DNA of 64,000 bases from Taenia hydatigena (taxonomy: Eukaryota; Platyhelminthes; Cestoda; Cyclophyllidea; Taeniidae): NCBI GenBank assembly GCA_036345935.2, contig JADWOT020001577.1:1134291-1198290 (forward strand), in the 5' to 3' direction. Within the stretch, counting starts at the first letter, position 1. Each line of letters opens with the position of its first letter. The position numbers and the translations under genes are program-made. Shown piece by piece: positions 35,640 to 47,670 of the stretch. The notes beneath the pieces are model-generated. The model was given only the letters and a program-made list of their open reading frames with translations, made no database searches and was not told the origin of the DNA.

Positions 35640-38000
35640 GTCATCTCATTTCCATGTGCACTAGTTTTGGGCATTTCAGTATTGTCCGCTTGTTGCCTCA
35701 TTTGTTTACATATGCGCTTAAGCCAATCTCGAATGTAGCGGTGGAGAATGGACGGACCTGTTTTTACCAGTGATGAAAACGCGCAGGTGATTAGACACCC
35801 ACATGCTGACAAAAGGTGGTTGACTCATAAAAAGCACCAATTAAACAAAATCGTGGACGTAGACTCGTAGTGTACGTAGTCTAGCCATGAGAATGCGGAA
35901 TAGGAACTTGCCATGCAACTAGGATCAGTTGACTGAAATCACACTTGTGTCGTGACTAATAGACAAACTTTTGCATTTCACCTGTTTCAGCACTCAACGA
36001 GGCCGACAAAGTCAGGAGAGGCAAAGAACTAAGGCACTGGAGAATGCACCTAACCAAAGCATGCATTGATAAGATCAGACGCTCTAGACCCCAAATACAC
36101 CACATACCCATGATCGCCACTCTTCCCTTCTCCTCCCATCACTACATCCTACATTACTGCGGCCGCTACCATGGGAGGATCATATCATTTTGTCCGTTCA
36201 ATTCACTTTTTTGACAGCAGCGGTGCTGCAGATCCATGTGAGGCAGCAATTCTCTTTTGATTGCATAAGTATTTCTGCACAAAGATTCCCCGTTATTGCG
36301 ATTTGCCTCAAACGACACTGTTGTCCTGTCTCACTACTATAAGCATAAATGAAAGTGGGTGATTTCATATAATTTGGACATGAACCTTCGACAGTGGCCG
36401 CCACACAACAAAATTATGCGGTGAGGCAGGAAAATATTTGAAATGTCTTTTCCGCCGATTTTACGTTAGGAATGGAATGGCATAGTACATCCAAAAAGAC
36501 AAGGCAAAATTAGAATGCCTAAGCACCACCAGAAAATGTGAAAGGGTTCACTTATTAAAGCATAGCACCCTTCGGTCCTAATCACTGTTCGTGCTGACGA
36601 ACCCTAGTTATTCACTGTTGACCAATGAGTCTTATGAGGTCAGACAAATGGGGTCCTCGTATGCGTATTATTAGGGTCAGGTAATATCGCACTGCTCGTC
36701 AAGTTGTTCTTCTGGCCATGAAATACGGTGAGATGCATTTCCACTTGTGCTTCATCAGCATTTTTGTAGCTTTTGTGCCGATCTGAATGAGATCTCTCAA
36801 AACCTACGAATCGTGGATAATTGCATGCCTCCTTGCAGCTATATTATAACTTTTCCTATTTTCGTTAAACACGCCAATAGCAGACATTATGAGAATGTCA
36901 CCTGGGACACATGCGATTCCGAAGTCATCCCGATCTAGTGCCAACGATGAAGCCACGCATGATTGTGTACCGAGACACACAAAATCCCTTGACTTAGCAA
37001 CGATGCTATCATCCTCATGACCAGGCGCTGCAGTGAGTTCTGCTAACGTTTATTTCGCTTCTTCAATGGACCGCTTCAATGCAACTTCATTGTCGCAACC
37101 TTAATGTGGGTCTAGAACTACTGTGAAGGATTTGCCTCTTTATCCTTCCCGTCATCCGTGTCCCCATCTCCTTGTAGATCGACCAAGTCGAAGCGCTTTC
37201 ACAGCTTCATGGTCCACCTGTCAATTCTCGTTCTTCGATAGCGCCCTACATTCCTTGCCATTCCCTTCCACGACAGCCCAGTGCCGTTGGTCTGCACACT
37301 TTCCATCGCCTTTTATCTGTTACTACCTCTTTTCCTATTTCGTTTAACATGATAAGCAATAACGCTTTCAATTTTCCTAAGAGCGGGATTTCCTATTTCA
37401 CAATTAATGATGCAACGGTTGATAACAACAAGAATAATGGCAATACCGGTTCCCCGATAATCGCCAATGATGTGAGTAATAAGGGATAAAATGGAGAAGT
37501 GCAACGAAAATGGAGGTGCCAGGAGGGTGTGAAGACATATAACAGCGATTGTTCTCTGCGACCGCATCAGCAAAGTCACTTACCCTCTTGGAAATGTGGC
37601 TTCTGAGGCAAGGCATTAGCGAGCAAACGGATTCTTTAAGGTCACGAATGCACGCACACAGGCGAGAAGCATTTCGTCTGTTCCACTTGCCATCACGCCT
37701 TTGCCGCTTGTTTGAATCTGCGAACGCATTTGCAAACGCACACGGAAGTGAAGTACTGGTGCTGTCCCGACCGCACCGCATCATTCAGCCGACACCTTGC
37801 AATATGTCTATTCTCTACTACTGCTGCAGCCACCGTTACGAATGATGTCCCCACTATTTCCTTAATCAACGCAACACACCAAGCGGACACCATAAACTCA
37901 ATTAATTGAGACGAAGTGCAGCAGTTGCAGTCGCTTCAAATCTACGCATCAATAAGTCTCACGTATTCAAGTCATACTTAAAAATTTTGCCGTTTCATTC
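35640..38000. repeat. Zinc-finger segmental duplication, copy 2 (shorter)
   Basis: Matches 2.4-4.1 kb. For example 35.76-35.82 kb aligns with 2.41-2.47 kb, and 36.58-36.75 kb with 2.67-2.85 kb. Homology fades soon after the end of the decayed zinc-finger copy. Confidence 0.65.
37120..37909 (+). pseudogene. Decayed Snail-like zinc-finger copy 2
   Basis: Homologous along its length to the frame at 3305-4030 but no longer able to encode it. Finger 1 has lost its second cysteine (CQEG in place of CQEC). In-frame stops fall at 37604-37606 (finger 2) and 37637-37639, just before [14 protein letters not shown]. Finger 3 is still recognisable (CSTCHHAFA, then THLQTH). Finger 4 has lost its second cysteine and the segment carrying its last two ligands. 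The tail ([15 protein letters not shown] region) still aligns with the intact copy. Upstream, 36.56-37.1 kb matches 2.64-3.2 kb, so the whole unit was duplicated rather than retroposed. No poly-A tract follows it. Confidence 0.75.
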
Positions 38001-38139
38001 GTCCTACTATAGAGCATGTCTCATTCTGTCTCTGTACTTGCATGGTCAAATAATGGCTGATGAACATATGGTTGGCCGCAAAGTCTGCATAGAAATAAAA
38101 TGGTATCGGATCAACCATTTAGAATGGCATGTGCGGTAA

Positions 38140-39440
38140 TTGCCCCTCGCTTTAGCAAGATTCGGGGCTTAAAAATAGCCTGAAATGGTTGTTTTAATCC
38201 AGACTGTTCCTCCGAATACGATAGGTGACACACACAATGCCACTATTAGTTGGTGGTAACATTTTTCAGCGCAAAAATGGGTCCGAAAATGCTATATATG
38301 ACCGAGTTAACTAGAAGTCATCACCTGAAAACGGAGACAGTAGAGTATGGAAACGCAGCAAATTAAGTGCAGGTGGCTTTATACTTTGCCATTAACATCA
38401 TTGCAAAATTTGTTTATTCCACATCGATTGTGCAGTGGATCTCACACTTTTAGTGGTTTAAGCCTTATGACCTGCTGTTTGCGCCTCATCTATAGCATTG
38501 AATTGCATTCAATCAGTAGCGACGGCTTAAAATAAAACGTAATACACTCTCACAATGCTAGTTTACCATGTTGATAAACATTTCAGTTTTACACTGAACT
38601 TGCATTAAATTGCCGAACAACATTACTTATGCATATTTTGATTCACCACTAGTGACTGACGTCGCCAATGGGATGATGTTGGACAGGTTTTGTAACCATC
38701 GGATGCATGACCATGGTTATGTATTTCTTGCTCTTACAGGAGAGCTAAACGTAGTATTTGGTCTATGAATATCTAATCGCCAATTTTGCTGCCCCTATTC
38801 AAGTGGGGGTTAATTCGAATTCAGATGTGAGCTAATCGTATGCGGTTACCAAATGATGGGAATGCCACAGGTATTAGCCACTGCAGTAGCAAATCGCAGG
38901 TCAAGGTGTGTTGGAAGCATGTCATCTCTCTCTGGTCTCCCGGTAGTTGTCGTGCGATTCAACCCCGTTAGCACTTTGTAGTTGGTTTATGAAATTTATG
39001 AAGAGGACTACACACCCACAAGATACCGGAACAAGTGTGGACAAAGCGAGATATAATTTCTAGTAGATAGCCAACCGGCTAAAGTCAACGCCCTCATGGT
39101 CACACAGCACCGTGATTTTACCTTCATGAAGCCCTTCTCAGCGCGATTTTGCCGTACTTTCAGGTTAACTCTTTTAAGTTCTCTTTTTTACATGCAAGCG
39201 AGCATTCCTGTTGTACTTACGCGTGTGCACATGTCAAGTCAATTAGCCGCTAACATTCTAGCCTCAACAACTAAAATTAAGGTAAATGTTGGAGCTATTT
39301 GCTTCTAAACACTGCAGTGAAGGTACTTATCACTTTTGCTTAGACTTTGATCTAACAACAGCATTAAAATCATTTCCATTAGCTCTGACGCGCACTAGTC
39401 TGCGTAAATTAAAGACTAAGCATGGTTCGCTAAGTTGTGA
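38140..39440. other. No gene seen
   Basis: Spacer between the decayed zinc-finger copy and family D copy 3. No conserved frame or repeat partner was identified. Confidence 0.4.
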
Positions 39441-41280
39441 ATGAATGTTTCGAATTTTTGATGTCCGACTTCTTAAGAGACGATTCCCCGAGATCTGTTC
39501 CAGAGACAGACTGCAAGAAGAAAGATGAAGGTTCCAAATTATAGACGCTAATGAAAAGCCATGAAATTCGTTGCGGAAGCAAAGTATTAGGAGCACAAAC
39601 TGTTGTTCACCTTCTTTATATGGTCGTAAACTGACTTGAGTACCTCAACAAGAATAGGGGTCCCCTCAACAGAATGACCGACGTATAAGTGGTTGATTGC
39701 TATGCTACGGAGAGTTCCTTTTGGCCCATGAAGGGTCAAATCGGCGTTTCCCAGTAAGGCGTCATGTTCTCGCGACCTCTCCATCTTTCAGGGCAGCCAA
39801 AATGAATGTCTCAAACCATCCAGCCCTCCATCCAAACGTGCAAAATATCGTTGATCGAGCACTTCTCGGTTTCATGCATTACAAACTGCCCCGCAATAAG
39901 AAGATTAGCAGCTTGTTTTCCATTTCTTTTCTGCAGCGCGCAATTCGTGTCAACCGCATTAAACCATCGCTCAACTTCTATTTCACAGTCCGAATGACGG
40001 TCACTTGCTTCTTCCAATTGCTAATCTAAAATAGAGGTTGCTAGTCCCCTTAATGTGCAAGACGCACTTCACAGTGACAACATGGGAAGTGCGGAGAAGA
40101 TATCATGGAGAAGCTGGTAAGGGGAAAGAAAGTGGATTGAGGAAGCCAAATAAGTAATGTGATGAGCCACTAGTTTAGAATCACAGGCAATGTAACAGCT
40201 CACATTGCTAAGTACTGCACCCTCCACCCGCTTGTCCTTCAAAACGAAGGGATTGAGGGAGCAGGTTAATATAACAGACCATTATCCCACAAGCTAGGGG
40301 TCGGTGTGAAACACAAAAGTATGCCAGACATGCTCACTCCACAACGCTGTGTAGAGAGCTGCGAGTGTGGTAAATTTGGGTCCTAGACGTGGTCGTGATT
40401 GATTCTGCCATCTTGTAAATAGCTATGCTGCTTGCTGCGCCTCCGAAGTCGCCAAGAAAAGGGATGATCAGATATGTGATTGAAAGTTCACCTTTCACCA
40501 TCTACACACTTCCTAGCGATGGTGGTGATTCTTATCCAGTTAATAGAAAAGCAAGCAGCCAAATGACTAAGTCGAAGACACCTTGCTCAGGTTGTGTTAA
40601 ATTAAGCGTGATGGGTCGGAACGGCAGCGCGAGTACAGAGGACGAAAGGGAAAGGGTAGTTCGGTGTCTTCAACTCCAAGATGGCTGATATTGACAGCTT
40701 AATCGCATGCGACTTGTGCAATAGAATGCGTAAATTGTCATTAGCGTCGTCAGAATTAACTAGTAGCCGATTGGAAAGTTGATCCATACTAATTGTACCA
40801 AACACAGTTGCTGTGTTTGTTGCAGCGTTTCATTCTGCTCATTGTTAGCTTAGTGGAAGCATTGCTACGTTGGGGATAGAAATTTCGTTACGATGGAAGC
40901 TTCCGTTATATGTAGACGCAAATAGTGGTAGAGGCAAAGGGTGGCCTCAAACTATATATTTTCCTCCCTAACAATCCGATACCGCCTTACGGCGTCTTCA
41001 GTAGTGCCTTCACTACTACTGATATCAGCTGATGCCTGTGAATAATCGGAGAAAGGTAGGATACACATGTACAAATTCGACGACTGACCAGGTGGCAAAG
41101 ACTGCTCCGGTAAGTAGGCTCTGCTTCAGCGAACTTAATGTTCAGGTAACAGCACGTCTTTATCCAATTTGAGCCGTTGAGAAGAGATTTGAACAACAAT
41201 CTTCCGGCAATTTCAACCACAGCCGCTCTGAATATAATTTCGTCAAAGCGGCAGCCTATTTCAAGTGGCAATCCACATTA
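39440..41280. repeat. Family D repeat, copy 3
   Basis: Direct match to 25.05-26.1 kb for its right part and reverse-complement match to 16.5-17.4 kb for its left part. It is immediately followed by the inverted arm starting at 41.46 kb. Confidence 0.75.
39587..39784 (-). CDS. Uncharacterised 65-codon frame in family D, copy 2
   Basis: The partner of 16906-17103: begins MERSREHDALLGNADLTLHG and ends YDHIKKVNNSLCS. The acceptor preceding the overlapping frame is lost here (TTGCGG in place of TTCCAG). A further acceptor-bordered frame below it (CTTCTTGCAG near 39.51 kb, SLEQISGNRLLRSRTSK) is also found near 17.18 kb. Confidence 0.3.
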   Translation of the reverse strand: MERSREHDALLGNADLTLHGPKGTLRSIAINHLYVGHSVEGTPILVEVLKSVYDHIKKVNNSLCS

Positions 41281-41463
41281 AAATTAAAACACCTAGAGCT
41301 GGACTTCATTTGTTGAGCTCCTATAACACAATGCCCAGATCATCTGTAATATCCGAGTTCGCCCCTCACCCCTTCCACGACCTGATCGAAGGATGCTGGT
41401 GCATGCCTCTTCTTGATGCATTTTAAGGGTGCGTCTTTACTGTTCTGCGTTCAAGCAGACGTC

Positions 41464-41582
41464 TTAGTTATGATGACGCATCTCAAGCAGGGGATTCTTG
41501 ATTGTGCGAACATAATTTTTGTTGTTCTCCAAACACGATTCACGGGTCACTATGATGTCACTGATGAGTTTTGCGACCTCGT
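41464..41582 (-). CDS. Putative exon at the inner end of the right arm
   Basis: The partner of 24688-24806, preceded by GAGCTCAG. About 70% of residues are kept, with no indel. In this copy the frame is open further upstream to 41658. Confidence 0.35.
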
Positions 41583-42269
41583 CTGAGCTCACAAATAGGA
41601 CGAAGTGAAAAGATGGGTGAAAAGAAAATCGTGAAGCATAGCTTTTAGACAAAGGCATGGCAAGAGTAGGGAAAAGTGGCGTCAGAGTAAAAGGCTAGGC
41701 ATTAAATGGGCTCTTCATCACTCGGTTTTGCAAATTACGAACGAGTGTTAATGATGCTCATTAACTTCATAGTATACACATACGAATATTGGGCCAAGAG
41801 AGTCAAAACTGTTTTTAAAAAGCAGAACGATTTTAAGCTGTAAGTAAACCATCTTCCATCTTGAAACATTATGAAGTCCACAAACACTGAGGCATAGAGC
41901 GCCGATGCACTGAAACACGTACCTTGGCTTCTGAAGCACTATGAAAGTATTTCTATGGTAAAGCAGTTTTGCAGCCGTCAAATGATCCTTTATAAACAAC
42001 GAATTAATGTAGTACAGCGTCTAAGCTACAACGCGCATCCAGATTCTGGATTAAGAGCATCGCTAAAGTCGTCGTTAGGACGTTCCTGTCCTCACCAGGA
42101 AGATGACAGCTACAACCATGTGATTTGAGACGGAGCAGGGTCCGGAGCAAGGGCTGGCGCTAAAAGAAACTGTAGACAACAATATTGAGTTGTGCTACAC
42201 TTAAGACTTAACCACTTTTATAATCTGCACATTTCCTCATCCCCGATAGTTGCCAAACTCTGCATACGC

Positions 42270-44610
42270 TAGCAAGCCTCATGACCATTCTTCACGCATA
42301 TCTCGGTATTCGTGTCATGACTCTCAATTCATTGCATCATCTGGACTGTTCGTTCAGATCCCGTTACAGCGGAGCCTTTCGCTTAACTCAGACTGCTATA
42401 TGGATTCAACACATAACAACTGCAGGAGCGGATGTGCTGGTCCAACTGAGACCTCGGTTATTACAAAAGTACCTGCCTCACTTCAAAATCCTCAATTATT
42501 CACTTATTCATGTAATTTTCCTCAGTAACATTTACTGATTCGTTTACTATTTGGCTGAAAACTGTTATGTAGAGTTTGCTTAGGTGAAAGTGTCAGCAGC
42601 CTTGGACCTCATGTCTCAATCACTACCATCCTACACACTTATGAACTATTACTACTCTCGTACGCGATCCCAAAATCCACTGCACCTGCAACTCTTCTTG
42701 TAGGAGCATTATCGCTTTACTAATGGGTGGAGGGAAGTCGCCGTCTATTTCCCATCGTTCACATTATCTTTGTGCATCGATCACAAATATAGCGTAATCA
42801 CTTGTGATTATGGCTGTGATTATGCATTCGACTAAAATCAGATCTTGAGCAACTTCGAAATGGAAACTTTAGTCAAAGTTTATTCAACTGAGGAAATGAG
42901 AATTTTGTCAAATGCAGTCAAACAAGTGCTGAATCAACACTTGTACTCATCCCACTTAAAGGATGTTCTAATTCGTTATCTTAGTCATGCGTTTCTATAT
43001 TTGATGTTTAATCAACGTGAAGGTGGATATAAAATGTATTCTGTTGCTAGATTTTCATCCAAACCATGCGTCGTTCTTTACCTCCGACCGGGCAAATTAC
43101 ATTACCTCTTCTTTCCTCCAATTTCTAGGTCATTATTTTCTTTACTCTTTCTTTCTTTATTAGCACTTTACATCCTAAGCATTTTCAGCAATGGCAGCAT
43201 CGTTAATTGAGTTTTAAAGGGAGATCCGTAAATCCTTGTCAGGCCTGCCATTTCATACGTTCATATTCTGCCAACTTATTTTTCTCTTCGCTGCCAATTT
43301 CTCTTCGCATTGTTAGTCCCGTTGTAACCTGGTCCACCTTCAAGCTCGTAGAGTGGAACAGCGATCAGTCATAGTAATGTAAGGGATCAATCTTCCTCTT
43401 TGCGAATGCTGCATTCCATTGCAGTTGAAGCTTGGTATCTCTTGTCCTTATGTAGACAACAAAGTCGAACGCTGCCATCATGAATGAATCACTTACTATT
43501 GAAAATAAAAGGCGACTTTAGGCAATTTTTCACAACGCAATCGAGCAGGGCAGGTGACCTTCAGAAGATTAGGATTAATGCGATAATGTATGGACAACAA
43601 GGCTATTATTAAGGCTTGAGGTGAGAAAGGTCTTGGTGTTTTTAGCTTCATAACAGCAGTAGACAGCAGTCCCGTGCTGCGTGATTTACGCGTTATATCA
43701 TTCTTGAACAGGGTATGATAGCGTTGTCCCTGTGGTACCACCATCCTCCCTCGCAATCGAATGGAACCGCATAATCAATGCTAGGCACCATGTTTCCTTT
43801 GTCGGTGGTTGCTCCTAAAAAAGCTCGATGCTTGCAAGTCATCATAAGTAAGCAATTTCCCATCGTACAATTGATACCCTTATTCCATCAAAGTAGATCC
43901 CATGCATAGATGATGCACATTGAACCAAGCACACAAGTGACATTGGTAAGGAACGCCTTTACTATTACAAATATTTCGGTTTCGAACTGTGGCCCGAAAT
44001 CATCAAGTACATCCAGTATATATTACCTCTATACCTATTCTTCAGCGCTATGGTGACCGGATTTGCCCTCTACACCCAGCCGCAAAAGCGCCACATCAAT
44101 CTAGTTCAAGTCGACAAAAATGGACACACACCACAAAGATTGCCCATCGGAACCAATTCATACACAGGGAAGTCAAGCAGTGCGTAAGGAGTCTATAACT
44201 TGCAGTGGTCGACATTTAGCCAGACTCACCGGATGCTCAACTGCGTGGTTCGGACACAGTGCTTGAGCCACTGCTACACTTCCCACTAAGGTAGGTTGCC
44301 CCGAGCTTGCCAGAACCATGCATCCGCGTACTTAGACTCCTTTAAACTTGCTCAAGTTCATTGACATCGACTGACGCTGTTGCCACAGATGGACGGCCAA
44401 ACAGTTAACAAGGTTATGCATCAAATTTTGACTTTTCATTTCATTTAAATCTCAAAAATGAGCACTCATGAGAATGCTTTTACTCACAAATCAAGCTTAA
44501 TGCTAGACCATCTAGCTTATTGACAAGTTTGATGTCCTAAATGCCTAAGCAAACGAAGCCAATAACACGATAATAATCCATTCGTTATCATCAGTTGGAT
44601 TCAATTCGTT
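42270..44610. repeat. Family B repeat, copy 3 (inverted)
   Basis: Reverse complement of 21.44-23.87 kb throughout, including the part that is flipped in copy 1. The equivalent of the exact 226-base tract (about 43.50-43.73 kb) is clearly diverged here. Confidence 0.8.
42845..43210 (+). CDS. Uncharacterised frame in family B
   Basis: A plus frame of about 120 codons. A plausible ATG is at about 42860, opening METLVKVYSTEEM. The first 40 codons are conserved in frame in the two other B copies (MENLVEVNSTEE near 15.82 kb minus; MESTVEINANDE near 23.66 kb minus), with stops soon after in both. The C-terminal part here is hydrophobic (LFSLLFLSLLALYIL). It could be a membrane segment or chance. 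No family was recognised. Confidence 0.25.
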   Translation: MSNFEMETLVKVYSTEEMRILSNAVKQVLNQHLYSSHLKDVLIRYLSHAFLYLMFNQREGGYKMYSVARFSSKPCVVLYLRPGKLHYLFFPPISRSLFSLLFLSLLALYILSIFSNGSIVN

Positions 44611-44872
44611 TCACCAAAAGTGCACTTCAGCAGAAGTCATAGACGGAATGATGCTCACTCCAGTTGCAAGGATGTTGATTAGATAAATGGGAAATTGCCA
44701 TCACTTTCGATTTGCTCTGCGATGGCTGCTCTGAAAATGCGTAATTGTTTAATCTTAGATCAGGGCAGTGCAGGTATTGCAGATAGGTTATACTTGTCGA
44801 TTCTCAATCCATCCTCCACAGTTTTACTCAGCGCATAAAAGCTAGAATGCATTACCACTTATCAAAGTGGGA

Positions 44873-45064
44873 TCACGTGGTGGTAGAGTGGACATGGAAC
44901 ACACGCCATGAAATTAAGTAGCGTATCCAAGGTGATTTAATGCTTCGACCGAGGAAAACACAAATTAGAAGCCTTGAAGGACATGCAAAATTAGCTTTGA
45001 CCATGGCATTGGCCGTCGAGATAGGACCATTCTGTATCATTCGTCTTCCTCTGAACTTATACAA
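44873..45064 (-). CDS. Strongly conserved short frame in the inverted pair, right copy
   Basis: The partner of 20980-21174: LYKFRGRRMIQNGPISTANA, then ACPSRLLICVFLGRSIKSPW. The antisense frame here (plus, from ATG 44941) reads LALTMALAVEIGPFCIIRLP. Neither was recognised. Confidence 0.3.
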   Translation of the reverse strand: MYKFRGRRMIQNGPISTANAMVKANFACPSRLLICVFLGRSIKSPWIRYLISWRVFHVHSTTT

Positions 45065-46166
45065 TGTCATCATAAGCACCCGAGTCCTGCGTCAGCTTTC
45101 ATGAACACTGCCTCCTTTCCGTCGAGAAAATCGCACATTTACCAAGCTTTCCTTGTTTTCTCATAAGCTGCAACTGTACAAGCATTTATACAAATGGTGT
45201 TCGTCAAGCTCCTTTCAGCAAAGTCTATTCCATATAATAAGTGCGGAAGTACAGAGGTGTGAATATGCGCAGGCAACTTCGTGGCCCCATTAATGCTGCT
45301 GATAGAGCTATTACACGGAATGTCTTGTTGCTTGCGCCTATCTCACGCCAAGTCATCCAAGTAGCCAAATGGTGGCAATACTGCGGATCATCAATAGGTG
45401 GAAGTCTGTAGCAGTTGTAGAAACGTGAGTAGTCCCCTCTTCTGTTTCAATCACAGTTAGTATGATCTGCATTGGTGTGGATTAGGGTCACGCAAGATCT
45501 CTAGGGCATAGAGGAAAAATGAATTTTGATGGAAGGGGAGAGAGAAAAAGGAAAAGGAGGTAAAAATGAATGGAACATGGTACGTGTCGAAAGGCTACAC
45601 CTTTATGTCGCTCCATCTTCCTGTTCACAAATTGATGCTTTCACATCCGAAAAGCTGACAGGAATTGAGGAGAATTAGTTGTGCTACTGTGTAACTATAT
45701 GCTGTGAGAGATGGGCCCAATAGTTAATCGCAGTTTATAAATGCCAGCACAAAACTGCTGTAGTTATTCCACCTAGAAGTACTTTCTAGCTCGTTATTTG
45801 AATTGCGGAATTTCGTGGAAAGCGCTTCAATCTCCTCTTAAGCTGTCAGCATCACTCTCGAGATCGGAAGTTGATAAGTCGTCAATAGCTCGGAAGAGAA
45901 AATAAAACGAGTGTGTGAATGCTAGGTTTTAGTAAATGCTTGCAGACTCTAAGACGAGTTCTTCTTGACTGGTAATCAACGAGCATTTAAGGGAGCATGA
46001 CTCCTCTTCATTCCTACTCAATAGCTCAAATCGAGCAGAGATGCACTGCTACCGGAATGGCAAGGTCACTCAAGCACTATAAATTGGCCTGAATTACGCA
46101 GCCCTCATCGTCTGGTCAGTCGTCAGATTTGTGTACGCGTATCCTACCTTTCCCAGCCAGTCACAG

Positions 46167-46349
46167 GAATAGACTGGCTTCGATAATAGTGGAGGCACAG
46201 CTGAAGTCGTTGTTTTAGAGTCATTTGATCGCCTGGGAGGAAGAACGGTTCCCCACGGAGTGCAAGTCAGCACACTTGAATTTCTTGGCCCAAAAATGCA
46301 AACCAAAGAAGTCCATACCTACTGCCGTTCGTTTTGGCTGCTTGCACAG
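46167..46349 (+). CDS. FAD-dependent amine-oxidase-like exon
   Basis: The acceptor CCAGTCACAG ends at 46166 and a donor CACAG/GTGGCC follows 46349, giving 61 codons in phase 0. The frame includes AEVVVLESFDRLGGRTV and then LEFLGPKMQTKEVHTYC. This matches the FAD-binding part of monoamine/polyamine oxidases (VLVLEARDRVGGRT, then VGPTQN). The second codon is TAG, so this copy cannot be translated from the inferred acceptor unless splicing differs. The frame stays open past the donor to 46478. Homologous but degenerate copies lie at about 19.72-19.88 kb (minus), 25.85-25.92 kb (minus) and 40.98-41.05 kb (minus). The exon borders the inverted zinc-finger fragment. The GxGxxG nucleotide-binding loop was not located. 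Confidence 0.45.
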
Positions 46350-46486
46350 GTGGCCTCTACCCTAGTCATCTTTCTTTCCGCAGCGATGGATGTAACAAAA
46401 TGCTGCAACCACAACCGCAAAATTGGATGGCACATTGGGTCTGGATCACTATCCTATTTGGCTTCGTGTCTCGAATAGAGAAGCGT

Positions 46487-47160
46487 GAGCATGCCAGTAA
46501 GTGACTTTGTCTATGCGCATGCAAAGAGGAAGCGCTTTTGCATACCCTTCCACACTCCTAGCATATTAATTTCGGTCGAGCATCTTTGTCCACTCCCTCG
46601 CCATTTAAACCTTTGGAAGTTGTGGGATAGTCGATGTTATTGTTTTTTTCTGTTGTTGTCATTCATCGCATCTTTGTTATTGTATTGAGAGACCCCGCTA
46701 TTCTGTAAACTGCAGGTAGTATCATTGGGTTTGACAACAGTTGTACTTTTGGATTTTTAATCATGCTAAGCGGAATAGCTGACAGCATGTTGTGATACAA
46801 GGAAAGGCAGTCGGACGCCTGCAGACCAAGTTGACTAGGCAGTGTTGAAAGACAGTATTGAAGAAGGTGAGATGGCATCAAAGGGTAAGAATTGGCAGGT
46901 CGAGCATGAATTTGTGGAAGCGCTTCGATATGACTGATCGAGGAAAGGGGTGATGGAAAATCGGGGTGCAAGACCGGAAGCGTAGGGCCATCCATGGATA
47001 GGTTCTGTCCGTTTCACCCGTATTCACGTTGAGATAACTTCGACATATCAAAGCAGTCTACCGATGGAGTGGAAGAAGTGTTGGCAGAAGTAAATGCGGC
47101 GGCAGTTGAATTCGATGAGAGGACAAGGACAAAGAATTTCACAATTGTGGATCGGCACAC
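46487..47160 (-). pseudogene. Inverted 5' fragment of the Snail-like zinc-finger gene
   Basis: On the minus strand this segment aligns with about 3030-3700 of the intact unit. It carries the SKLSQREYG motif near 47.03 kb, the QIHARPANSYPLM segment near 46.88 kb, the SDCLSLYHNML segment and the start of finger 1. The finger-1 cysteine pair is broken by a stop. After the finger-1 histidine region there is a deletion, and homology ends at 46487. The next bases belong to the inverted-repeat arm with the amine-oxidase-like exon. In this copy the frame around 46.88-46.99 kb is open (MDGPTLPVLH...), unlike the intact copy. Part of the segment (46.49-46.6 kb) repeats what is also present in sense at 47.2-47.3 kb. 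Confidence 0.7.
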
Positions 47161-47187
47161 TTTAACTCCCTTTCCATGTCCTCGATG

Positions 47188-47670
47188 AATGAATGACAAC
47201 AGCAGGAAAACAACAACATCGACTATTTTACAACTTCCATGATGTAAATGACGAGGAAGTGGACGAAGAAGTGCAACCGAAATGGAAATGATAAGAGTGC
47301 GGAAAAACATACAAAAGCGCTGACTCTCTGCCTATGCATTGACAGATTCACTCACTGTCATGGAAATATCGCTTTTGTGATAAGGCATGCTCACGTAAAT
47401 GGCTTCTTCAGGGTCACGAGCGCACGCACACAGGCGAGAAGCCCTTCGTCTGTGCCACCTGCCAACGCGCCTTTGCAGATCGTCCAAATCTGCGGGCGCA
47501 CTTGCAGACACACATGGATGTGAAGCGCTGGTGCTGTCCCCGCTGTGCTGCATCATTTAGCGAAGTGTCCGTCTTCCACTCATGCTACAGCGACCGTTCC
47601 TATTGATGTCCCTACCACCACTGCCAGTAACACGGCATACGACTTCAGCACAGTCAACTCAGCCACTTGA
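47188..47670 (+). pseudogene. Decayed Snail-like zinc-finger copy 3, sense-oriented part
   Basis: Aligns with about 3515-4030 of the intact copy. Finger 1 is destroyed by TGA at 47289-47291 followed by TAA, and by TGA at 47340-47342. Finger 2 has lost its first cysteine (YRFC). Finger 3 is complete ([21 protein letters not shown] region). Finger 4 is cut by a deletion after CPRCAASFS that removes its last two ligands. The sequence after 47670 matches the 3' flank of the intact gene to about 4430. The segment before 47188 is the same gene in the opposite orientation, so this copy is a composite of two pieces. Confidence 0.75.

Larger units (their letters stand above)
41460..46390. repeat. Right arm of the large inverted pair
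   Basis: Reverse complement of 19.65-24.81 kb. Its outer end holds the amine-oxidase-like exon and abuts the inverted zinc-finger fragment at 46487. Confidence 0.85.

Noticed and set aside
36160..36180. GCGGCCGC followed by TACCATGG, resembling a cloning site with a Kozak start
   Set aside because: Another GCGGCCGC occurs near 8230 within a natural CTG/GCC-rich run, no vector sequence surrounds either, and the frame after the ATG is short. Chance is the simpler explanation.
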